Assembly (NCBI GenBank): GCA_017991315.1
Contig: JAGOQS010000001.1
Span: 930,001 to 994,000 of the forward strand
Length of the DNA stretch: 64,000 nt
Reading direction: 5' to 3'
DNA from: Ferrovibrio sp.
Lineage (GTDB): Bacteria > Pseudomonadota > Alphaproteobacteria > Ferrovibrionales > Ferrovibrionaceae
In this document: positions 57,278-64,000 of the stretch, in pieces
Position numbering within the stretch: position 1 is the stretch's first letter
Layout of the letters: every line of letters starts with the position of its first letter
The notes under the pieces: model-generated
What the model was told of the DNA's origin: nothing
Seen by the model: the letters and a program-made list of their open reading frames with translations, nothing else
Database searches by the model: none
Made by a program: the position numbers and the translations under genes

Positions 57278-58848
57278 TGGCCACCCCCACCACTGCCAAC
57301 CAGGATCGGTCGCTTGGCAAAAGCGACGGCCAGGGCGGCGGCGGCGAACAGCAGGGTCAGCAGAAAGAAGCAGTCGCCGAAAGCCATGACATAGGCCTGC
57401 TGACTCACCTTGTTGCCGAGCAGCTTGGCCGCCAGCACGGTATCGTCGCTTTGCAGCGGCTGCGCCAATCTCACGCCCATATTGTCGATGTATTCCTGGA
57501 TTTCCCAGCGGCCGGGATTCACGGCCTCCACCAGTCGGTTCCAGTGCAGCGCGGTGCGGTCGATCATCACCGTGTTGATGCCGGCAAGCCCGAAGGCACC
57601 ACCGAGATTGCGCGTGAGGTTATAGAGCCCGCTGGCATTCTTCACTTCTTCGGCGGGCAGCGTGCCGAGCGAGATGACATTGATCGGCACGATGCAGAAC
57701 ATCAGTGCCGCGCCGCGCAGGATCTGCAGCACCAGCATTTCGTTGAACTGCCACTCGGCGGTGAGATGTGCCATGCTCCAAGTGGAAAGCGCCAGCAGGG
57801 TGAAGCCGAAGGCCAGTACCGGGCGCGGATCGACCTTTCGTGCCATGGCGCCGGCGATGGGCGCGGCCATGAATTGCACTAGGCCGGTGACAAACATGAT
57901 CTCGCCGATCTGCAGGCTGTTGAGGCCACGCACGCGGGCGAGGTAGAGCGGCATCAGGTAGACCAGGCCGTAGAGGCCAACGCCGATGGTGAGACTGAAC
58001 AGGCAGCCGGTGGCGAAATTGCGGTTGCGGAACGCCTTGAGGTCGACTACCGGGTTTTCGTGCGTAATCGTGCGCCAGAAGAACAGCACGCCGCCGATGG
58101 CGCAGGCGATGGCGAAGTTGCGGATCGTCTCGTCTGCCAGCCAGTCATGGCGCGGGCCTTCCTCGATCACGTATTCCAGGCTGCCGAGAAACAGGGCCAT
58201 GGCGGCGAGGCCGAGATAGTCGAAGCCCTCGAGCAGGCTGAAATCCGGCTTGTCGATATCCATGAAGCCCCAGACCAGCAGGCAGACGATGACGCCCGGC
58301 ACCACGTTGATCAGGAACAGCCAGTGCCACGACATGAGCTGCGTCAGGTAGCCGCCAAGCGTCGGGCCGATGGTGGGGGCCAGCGTGGCGACCAGGCCGA
58401 TCACCACCGTGGCGCTGGCCAAGCGCGAACGCGGAAAGATCAGGTAGACGGTGGCGAACACGGTGGGGATCATGGCGCCGCCGAGGAAGCCCTGCAGGGC
58501 GCGCATCACGATCATGGCTTCCAGGCTGTTGGCGAAAGCGCAGCCGATCGAGGCAATGGTGAAGCTGGCCGCCGATGCCACGAACAGCACGCGGGTGGAA
58601 AGCAGCCGCGACAGGTAGCCCGAGAACGGAATCATGATCACTTCAGCGATCAGATACGACGTCTGCACCCAGCTTATCTCGTCCGCCGATGCAGCCAGTC
58701 CGGCCTGAATCTCGCTCAAGGATGACGAGACGATCTGGATATCCAGGATCGCCATGAACATGCCCAGCACCATGGCGAAGTAGCCGATGCGCACACCGGC
58801 GCTCGGCATCTTCTCCGGGATGGTGATGGCTTCGGCAGCCGTGGCCAT
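57274..58848 (-). CDS. emrB: DHA2-family drug efflux MFS transporter (EmrB-like)
   Basis: This is a 524-residue antiporter with 14 membrane helices. DHA2 motifs are MFMAILDIQIVSSSLSEIQ, ISWVQTSYLIAEVIMIPFSGY and LVATLAPTIGPTLGGYLTQ (motif C). With a membrane-fusion partner it exports hydrophobic drugs across the envelope. It follows the emrA gene by 28 bases and is coupled to TetR by TTGA. An outer-membrane channel gene is not present. Confidence 0.93.
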   Translation of the reverse strand: MATAAEAITIPEKMPSAGVRIGYFAMVLGMFMAILDIQIVSSSLSEIQAGLAASADEISWVQTSYLIAEVIMIPFSGYLSRLLSTRVLFVASAASFTIASIGCAFANSLEAMIVMRALQGFLGGAMIPTVFATVYLIFPRSRLASATVVIGLVATLAPTIGPTLGGYLTQLMSWHWLFLINVVPGVIVCLLVWGFMDIDKPDFSLLEGFDYLGLAAMALFLGSLEYVIEEGPRHDWLADETIRNFAIACAIGGVLFFWRTITHENPVVDLKAFRNRNFATGCLFSLTIGVGLYGLVYLMPLYLARVRGLNSLQIGEIMFVTGLVQFMAAPIAGAMARKVDPRPVLAFGFTLLALSTWSMAHLTAEWQFNEMLVLQILRGAALMFCIVPINVISLGTLPAEEVKNASGLYNLTRNLGGAFGLAGINTVMIDRTALHWNRLVEAVNPGRWEIQEYIDNMGVRLAQPLQSDDTVLAAKLLGNKVSQQAYVMAFGDCFFLLTLLFAAAALAVAFAKRPILVGSGGGGH

Positions 58849-58876
58849 GGCCGGCCTCTTTTCCTTAACCGCGCCG

Positions 58877-59899
58877 TTAACCGCGACGGTCGATTTCGAC
58901 CAGCACCGACATGCCGGGCACCAGGAAGGGCAGGGCGGCGGCGTTATCGAGGGTGAGCTTCACCGGCACGCGCTGCACGATCTTGGTGAAATTGCCGGTG
59001 GCATTGTCAGGCGGCAGCAGGCTGAATTTGGCGCCACTCGCCGGCGCCAGGCTGTCGATGCGCGCCTTCAGCACCTGATCGGGATAGGCGTCCACCTTGA
59101 TCACGGCTTCCTGGCCGGGCTTCAGGCCTTTCAACTGCGTCTCCTTGAAATTCGCCACCACATAGATTTTGTCGGTCGGCACGATCACCATGAGCTGGAT
59201 ACCGGGCCGCACATATTGGCCGACCTGGGCGGTGCGGTTGCCGACCACGCCATCCACGGCGGCGCGCACCACGGCATTATCGAGATCGAGCTTTGCGATG
59301 GCGAGTTCGGCCTCGGCCTGGGCGATCATCGCCACGGCCTGCTCGCGGTTGGCCCGCAGCACCGCCACCTGGCTTTGCTGCAGCACGCGGCCGGCCTCGG
59401 CGCGGTCGGTGGCGGCCTTGGCCTTGCGCTGATCACTCAAGGCGGCTTCCAGCTTCTGGCCGGAGACATACTGGCCGGAGGCGAGGGCGTTATAGCGCTT
59501 CAGATCATCATCGGTGCGCTGCTGATCGGCGCGGCTGGAACGCAACTGTGCTTCGGCCTCGGCGATGGAGGCCTGCTGGCTGCCGAGCTGGCGGTCGATG
59601 ATGTCCAATGCCGCGCGCTTGGTCGCCACCACGGCTTCGGCCTGGGCGGTCTTGGCGCGGAAGTCGCTGTCGTCGATGCGGAACAGCACATCGCCAGCCT
59701 TCACCCGCTGGTTCTCGGCCACCTCCATCTTCTGGATGTAGCCGCTTACCTTGGCGGCGACCACGGTGATGTCGGCGCCGAGATAGGCGTTGTCGGTGCT
59801 TTCGATGAAACGGCCATGGCTCCACCAGCCCCAGCCGAAATAGCCGCCGCCGCCAAGCAGGGCGGCCAGGAACAGGGTCAGGATGATCTTCTTGCGCAT
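58877..59899 (-). CDS. emrA: HlyD-family membrane fusion protein (EmrA-like)
   Basis: This 340-residue protein has one N-terminal membrane helix (MRKKIILTLFLAALLGGG), then the lipoyl/barrel halves (STDNAYLGADITVVAAKVSGYI and DGVVGNRTAQVGQYVRPG) around a long coiled coil (~85-185). It bridges EmrB to an outer-membrane channel. I start at ATG 59899; the longer frame to 59986 runs through the operator. It is the first gene of the efflux operon. Confidence 0.92.
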   Translation of the reverse strand: MRKKIILTLFLAALLGGGGYFGWGWWSHGRFIESTDNAYLGADITVVAAKVSGYIQKMEVAENQRVKAGDVLFRIDDSDFRAKTAQAEAVVATKRAALDIIDRQLGSQQASIAEAEAQLRSSRADQQRTDDDLKRYNALASGQYVSGQKLEAALSDQRKAKAATDRAEAGRVLQQSQVAVLRANREQAVAMIAQAEAELAIAKLDLDNAVVRAAVDGVVGNRTAQVGQYVRPGIQLMVIVPTDKIYVVANFKETQLKGLKPGQEAVIKVDAYPDQVLKARIDSLAPASGAKFSLLPPDNATGNFTKIVQRVPVKLTLDNAAALPFLVPGMSVLVEIDRRG

Positions 59900-59945
59900 G
59901 GGAATACCGGAAGTGCGGGTAGGGATGGCGGACAAGTAATATTCA

Positions 59946-59961
59946 TGGACAAGGTTGTCCA
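59946..59961. promoter_or_regulatory. operator palindrome TGGACAA-GG-TTGTCCA
   Basis: Perfect 7-base arms with a two-base centre, 46 bases above the emrA ATG. This fits a TetR operator overlapping the promoter of emrA-emrB-tetR. Confidence 0.7.
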
Positions 59962-59971
59962 GAAAATACCC

Positions 59972-59987
59972 TGTGACGGGGGTCACA
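59972..59987. promoter_or_regulatory. CRP/FNR-like palindrome TGTGA-N6-TCACA
   Basis: TGTGACGGGGGTCACA matches the Crp half-site consensus at all ten positions. It lies between the divergent emrA and MFS promoters, 10 bases from the TetR-type operator. A Crp-family protein could act on either side. Confidence 0.5.
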
Positions 59988-60042
59988 AGCTAATGCCACC
60001 GCAAGAGCCGGATAGCCTGGCATCCCCGGCTGGCCTACACCG

Positions 60043-61281
60043 ATGGGCATGACGCACGACTCGAAATCAGCTTTTAACCGCCTCTGGTTTGCCAATCTGG
60101 CCGCTCATGGTGCCGATCAGCTCAGTCTGGCCGCCTTGCCGCTGCTGGCGGTGCTCAGCCTGGGCGCCAGCCCGGAGGAGATGGGGGCGCTGGGGGCAGC
60201 CCAGACCCTGCCGTACCTGTTGCTGTCGCTGCTGGCCGGTTTCTGGGCCGACCGTTTCCCGCGCCACTGGCTGATGGCCGGGGCGGAGGCGGGGCGTTCG
60301 CTGCTCCTGCTGCTGTTGCCGCTGCTGGCCATTACCGGATGGCTGGGTCTCGGCAGCCTCGGCCTGCTCGGTTTCCTGCTGGCGGCGGCCAGCGTGGTGT
60401 TCAATGTCGCAGCCCAGGCTTATCTGCCGGCGCTGGTGGCACGCGAGGGCCTGGCGGCGGCCAATGCCCGGCTGGAATTCGCTCGTGCGGCGGCCGTGTT
60501 CCTGGGGCCGGGTGCGGCGGGTCTGCTGGCAAGCTGGGCGTCGCCGGCCATCGCACTCGGCGTTTCCGCATTCGCTTCAGCCTATGCCGCCTGGCTGCTG
60601 CGAGCGCCGGAGATGCGCCGGCCGGTACCGCCCCAGCCGCGCCAGTCCCTGGCTCCAGCACTGGCCGAAGGTTTCCGCATCGTGTGGCGCGAACCGTTGC
60701 TGCGTGCCATCGCCGGCTGCGCCATGGCATGGAATTTCTCCTGGTTTCTGCTGATGGCGGTGTTCGTGCTGTTCGCGACGCAACGGCTGGGGATCAGCCC
60801 GGCCGGTATCGGTATCGTCCTCGGTGTGCAGGGCGTCGGCATGCTGCTGGCCAGTGTCACCCTGCCGCTCTACCAGGCGCGGCTGCCGCTGGGGCTGATG
60901 ATCGCGGTTGGTCCGTCGCTTTCAGCGCTCGCGGCGGTTCTGGTCGCCTCGGCGAGCCTGGCGGAGGGCAGTGTGGCGATGCTGCTGCTCGGCGCCGGCT
61001 TTTTCACCTTCGGCTATGGCCCAATGCTGTGGACCATCGGCCAGACGAGCTTGCGTCAGGCGCTGGTGCCGGCACGGCTGATCGGCCGGGTCAGCGCCAT
61101 CCAGCAGGTAGCGACATTAGGCATGCGGCCCATCGGCGCGCTGGCTGGTGGCCTGGTTGGCGGTGCTTATGGTCTGGAAGCGGCGATGTGGCTGGCGGCT
61201 TGCGGCTTCGGCGTGCAGCTTGCCGTGATCCTGCTCTCCCCGGTACCGCGTCTGCAGGCGCTGCCGGAGGCCGCAGCCTAG
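60043..61281 (+). CDS. MFS exporter (EntS/MFS_3-like)
   Basis: This is a 412-residue transporter with 12 helices. It opens SAFNRLWFANLAAHGADQLS, with ADRFPRHWLM (motif A) and QTSLRQALVPARLIGRVSAI (motif A2) as in MFS_3 proteins such as EntS. Such proteins export siderophores or drugs. The ATG at 60043 or 60049 can be the start. It diverges from the emr operon. Its TAG shares CTAG with the stop of the pentapeptide gene. Confidence 0.85.
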   Translation: MGMTHDSKSAFNRLWFANLAAHGADQLSLAALPLLAVLSLGASPEEMGALGAAQTLPYLLLSLLAGFWADRFPRHWLMAGAEAGRSLLLLLLPLLAITGWLGLGSLGLLGFLLAAASVVFNVAAQAYLPALVAREGLAAANARLEFARAAAVFLGPGAAGLLASWASPAIALGVSAFASAYAAWLLRAPEMRRPVPPQPRQSLAPALAEGFRIVWREPLLRAIAGCAMAWNFSWFLLMAVFVLFATQRLGISPAGIGIVLGVQGVGMLLASVTLPLYQARLPLGLMIAVGPSLSALAAVLVASASLAEGSVAMLLLGAGFFTFGYGPMLWTIGQTSLRQALVPARLIGRVSAIQQVATLGMRPIGALAGGLVGGAYGLEAAMWLAACGFGVQLAVILLSPVPRLQALPEAAA

Positions 61282-62594
61282 ACCTTCATCCCGACGACGC
61301 CGCGCAGGTCGGCGCCATCCAGATTGGCGCCACGGAAATCGGCATTGGTCAGGTCCGCATCCAGGAAGGACGCGTTCTTCAGGTTGGCCGAGCGGAAATC
61401 CGCCATGGTCAGGATCGAGCGGTTGAACTGCGCGCCTTCCAGGTCGGCGCCCTGGAATTTCGCCTGGGTCAGATTGCATTCCTGCAGGCTGGTGGTCTGG
61501 CGGCGGTGGAAGGCCCCGCTGATCATCACCGGCGAGAGATTGGCGCCACGGAAATCGGCGTTGGTCATGATGCCGCGATCAAACTTCGAGCCCTGCATTT
61601 GGGCGCCGGTGAAATTCGCGTTCAGCATCATGGCGCCGCGCAGATCCGAGAGTACGAAGCGGCAGCCGGAGAAATCGGTGTTGCGCAGGATGGCATAGGA
61701 AAAGTCGCCGGCGGAGAAGTTGATATTGGCCAGCTTCTGGTCCGATAGGTCATAGCGGCTGAAATCGATCCGCATGCCCTGCTTGCCCAGGGTGTCGATC
61801 CAGGTCAGGTGTTCCTTGACGATGAATTGCAGCGAGCGGTCCAGGCTTTCCAGGCTGCGCGGCATGATCGCCTTGGAAATATCGGCGTCGCGCAAATCAA
61901 TCGGACGGAAGTAGCTTGCCGTCAGGTCGGCGCCTTCGAAATTGGTCTCGTTCAGCACCGCGCCGGCCAGCACCGCGCCATGCAGCATGCAATTCGAGAG
62001 GTTCGCTTCGGTCAGGTCGGCACCGGCGAACAGGCAGCCGGAAAGATTGGAGCCGGAGAGATCGGCATTGGTCAGCTTGGCATTGGTGAAATTCACATTG
62101 GTGAGGTCGGTGTTGCGGCCCACCACCTTGCCGAGCTTCGCCGAGGACAGATTGGCGCCGGCCATCTTGGCATTGTCGATACTGGCGGAACGCTTCAGCA
62201 CGGCAATCAGGTTGCCGTCCTCATCCGGCCGCAGCAGCACGCCGTCGCGGATATCCGCGGCGGAGAGATTGGCGCCTTCCAGGTTGGCGTTGCGCAGATT
62301 CACGCCGCGGAGATCGGCCTTGGTCAGGTCGCAGCGACGCATGTCGGCGCCCTGCAGGTCGGCGGCGAAGAAGGAAGCAGAGGTCAGCACCGAATGGCTG
62401 AAATCGGCATAGGCCATCTTGCTTGAGACGAAATCCGCCGAGGCCAGGTTCTTGCCACTGAAATCCAGCCGCGAGGCATCGCGGAAATGCATCACCAGCC
62501 GCTTACCGCCCCGCACACCCTTCACATAGTTGGAGTGTGCCTCGAACATCTCGTCGATTTCGAACTGGGCGATGACCTTGACGGTATTTTCCAT
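61278..62594 (-). CDS. pentapeptide-repeat protein, copy 2
   Basis: This 438-residue protein is mainly A(D/N)LxX pentapeptide repeats forming a right-handed beta-helix. It has two modules. Each starts with a helical header with a histidine, a G-x2-G and an arginine (residues 14-47: EAHSNYVKGVRGGKRL; about 257-285: KEHLTWIDTLGKQGMRIDF) and then repeats. A non-repeat turn LLRPDEDGNLIAV interrupts the first helix at ~120. Its upstream neighbour is a paralogue of nearly the same size. No enzyme domain is attached. Function is unknown; protection of gyrase is known for other family members but not shown here. Confidence 0.9.
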   Translation of the reverse strand: MENTVKVIAQFEIDEMFEAHSNYVKGVRGGKRLVMHFRDASRLDFSGKNLASADFVSSKMAYADFSHSVLTSASFFAADLQGADMRRCDLTKADLRGVNLRNANLEGANLSAADIRDGVLLRPDEDGNLIAVLKRSASIDNAKMAGANLSSAKLGKVVGRNTDLTNVNFTNAKLTNADLSGSNLSGCLFAGADLTEANLSNCMLHGAVLAGAVLNETNFEGADLTASYFRPIDLRDADISKAIMPRSLESLDRSLQFIVKEHLTWIDTLGKQGMRIDFSRYDLSDQKLANINFSAGDFSYAILRNTDFSGCRFVLSDLRGAMMLNANFTGAQMQGSKFDRGIMTNADFRGANLSPVMISGAFHRRQTTSLQECNLTQAKFQGADLEGAQFNRSILTMADFRSANLKNASFLDADLTNADFRGANLDGADLRGVVGMKV

Positions 62595-62620
62595 GCAGTG
62601 AGCCTAGCTTGGCGCCGGCC

Positions 62621-63934
62621 TCAGGACAAGTTGACCCCGATGGCGGACTTGAGGTCGGCGCCGGTCAGGATGGCGTCCCGCAGGTCGGCGCCGGTGAGAT
62701 CCGCCCCGGACAGGTCGGCGCCGCTCAGATTGGCATCCCGCAAGTCGGCATGCATCAGGATCGAGTAGGTCAGGTTGGCGCCTGTGAGGTCACAACCTGA
62801 GAGATTGGCCTGGCTCAGGTTGGCATTCTCCAGGCTGGTAAACCATTTCTTGCTCTGCAGGCTGCTGATCGGCATGGCGCCCATCTTGGCCTGCTTCATA
62901 TTGGCGCCGATCATGTTGGCGCCGGAAAATTTGGAACCGCGCAGGTCGGCGCTGGCCATATTGGCGTTCAGCAGCATGGCGTCGGTGAAATCGGTCATCG
63001 ACAGCAGCGAGAAGCTCAAGTCGGTTTCCACCATGGTGCTCTGCACAAAGAGGGCAGCGGAAAGTTCCAGCCGGTGCAGCTTGGCGCCGGAAATGTCCAC
63101 GCGGCTGAAATCCGCCCGCTTGCCCTTCTGGCCCATGCTGTCGGTCCAGCTCTGGTGTTCGCGCAGGATGGCCTGCAGCGGCTTGTCCAGGCTGTCGAGC
63201 GAGCGCGGCATCATGGCGCCCTTGGTGCGGGCATCGCGCATATCATTGGTGCGGAAGAAGGCGCCAGCCAGGTCGGCATTCTCGAAGATGGTGCCGTTGA
63301 GCATCGCACCGGCCAGCACCGCACCGGAAAGCTTGCAGTTGCTCATATTGGTGTTGGTCAGGTCGGCGCCGACGAAGATCGTGCCGCGCAGGTCGCAGTT
63401 CGACAGGTCGGCATCCACCAGCTTGGCATTGGCCAGGTTGGCATGGCTGAGATCGGCATGCTGGCTGAAGGCGCGGCCCAGCTTGGCGCCGATCAGTTTG
63501 GCATGGCTCATATGGGCCTTCTCGGTTACTGCGCCGCCAGAGGTGACGGCCACCAGGTTGCCATCGGCATCCGGGCGCAGCAGGCGACCATCGCGGATAT
63601 CGGCACCCGTGAGGTCGGCGAATTCCAGATTCGCGCCGCGCAGTTTGGCGCCGCGCAGGTCGGAGCGGGTGAGGTCGGTGGAGGAAAGGTCGGCCCCTTC
63701 CAGATCGGCACCGTAGAAATTGGCGGTTCCGAGCTTCGCGAAGCGGAAGATGGAACCCCGGAAGCTGCCCCCGACCATGTTGGCCTGGCGCAGGTCGCGG
63801 TTGGCGAAATTCAGCCCGGCAGCATCATAGAACTGTAAATTCAAGCGGTTACCACCGCGCTGCCCCTTCGAAAAACGCTCATGGGCCAGCAGTAGGGCAT
63901 CCAGGGTTTCAGGTTTCAGCTTCTGCAGGGTCAT
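62621..63934 (-). CDS. pentapeptide-repeat protein, copy 1
   Basis: This 437-residue protein matches its downstream neighbour along its length, with the same two headers (LAHERFSKGQRGGNRLNL at ~17-32; REHQSWTDSMGQKGKRADF at ~255-275) and the turn LLRPDADGNLVAV at ~122. Conserved MPRSLDSLDKPLQ/MPRSLESLDRSLQ precedes header two in both. The last 70 residues are near-perfect ADLSGADL-type repeats. The 26-base gap between the genes suggests one operon arisen by gene duplication. Both lack strong ribosome sites. Confidence 0.9.
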   Translation of the reverse strand: MTLQKLKPETLDALLLAHERFSKGQRGGNRLNLQFYDAAGLNFANRDLRQANMVGGSFRGSIFRFAKLGTANFYGADLEGADLSSTDLTRSDLRGAKLRGANLEFADLTGADIRDGRLLRPDADGNLVAVTSGGAVTEKAHMSHAKLIGAKLGRAFSQHADLSHANLANAKLVDADLSNCDLRGTIFVGADLTNTNMSNCKLSGAVLAGAMLNGTIFENADLAGAFFRTNDMRDARTKGAMMPRSLDSLDKPLQAILREHQSWTDSMGQKGKRADFSRVDISGAKLHRLELSAALFVQSTMVETDLSFSLLSMTDFTDAMLLNANMASADLRGSKFSGANMIGANMKQAKMGAMPISSLQSKKWFTSLENANLSQANLSGCDLTGANLTYSILMHADLRDANLSGADLSGADLTGADLRDAILTGADLKSAIGVNLS

Positions 63935-64000
63935 GGCGGCAGTATGCCCGAGGCGGTTCCAGAAATCCCGGTTGTATAGAAAATTATCCCGCTGATCTTC
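63935..64000. other. upstream end of the pentapeptide operon, cut by window
   Basis: The last 66 bases are non-coding as far as seen and include an A+T-rich stretch (GTATAGAAAATTATCC), a possible promoter for the minus-strand pentapeptide genes. The next gene lies outside. Confidence 0.4.

Overview
The window is high-GC DNA, densely packed with genes, from an alphaproteobacterium. It is most likely a Rhodospirillales-type lineage, but the sequence alone does not give me a genus. The evidence is the gene order nuoA-N / birA / coaX / rnj / mce / DUF1467 / proS / lolC / lolD / dnaE, the short ProS, the RpoH sigma factor and the tRNA sequences. No prophage, insertion sequence, CRISPR array or replication origin was seen.

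Layout. 1-1791: the end of a DUF6134-like gene, an SDR oxidoreductase and a SnoaL-like protein, translationally coupled. 1788-3852: a TRAP-transporter permease pair (reverse). 4141-6362: a KdpD/KdpE-like two-component system without N-terminal KdpD domain or kdpFABC. 6359-11285: a reverse operon of photolyase, FAD amine oxidase, DUF1365 and cyclopropane-fatty-acid synthase-like methyltransferase, preceded by a possible RpoE/ChrR-type (ECF11) promoter. 11387-13191: a LuxR-type response regulator diverging from a META-domain lipoprotein. 13252-15019: tRNA-Asn, a hotdog thioesterase, rplM and rpsI with a strong terminator. 15219-17958: two related membrane coiled-coil proteins that I cannot name, an unknown protein and a PAS_5 protein. 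18091-22197: a VWA/MoxR pair, a MarR regulator with a cysteine-rich tail, rpoH and tRNA-Asp.

22703-36845 is the complete 14-gene complex I operon, with a plausible promoter at 22600-22628. It runs into birA, coaX, RNase J, methylmalonyl-CoA epimerase and DUF1467. After a 410-base gap with palindromic repeats come a secreted unknown protein, proS, lolC and lolD. A diguanylate cyclase, an IorA/IorB-type molybdenum hydroxylase, an AraC regulator and a GNAT acetyltransferase lie between lolD and dnaE. 54021-61281 holds pepN, an EmrA/EmrB/TetR efflux operon with a clear operator, and a divergent MFS exporter. 61278-63934 holds two tandem, internally duplicated pentapeptide-repeat proteins.

Most genes form tightly coupled operons with ATGA or TTGA overlaps. 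Three convergent gene pairs share four-base palindromic stop overlaps (CTAG, TTAA, CTAG). The most interesting unexplained items are the paralogous coiled-coil pair at 15219-16318, the tandem pentapeptide pair, the composite palindromic elements at 17974 and 40804 that keep one fold with different stem sequences, the Cys-tailed MarR protein, and the D-to-N change in the first motif of CoaX.
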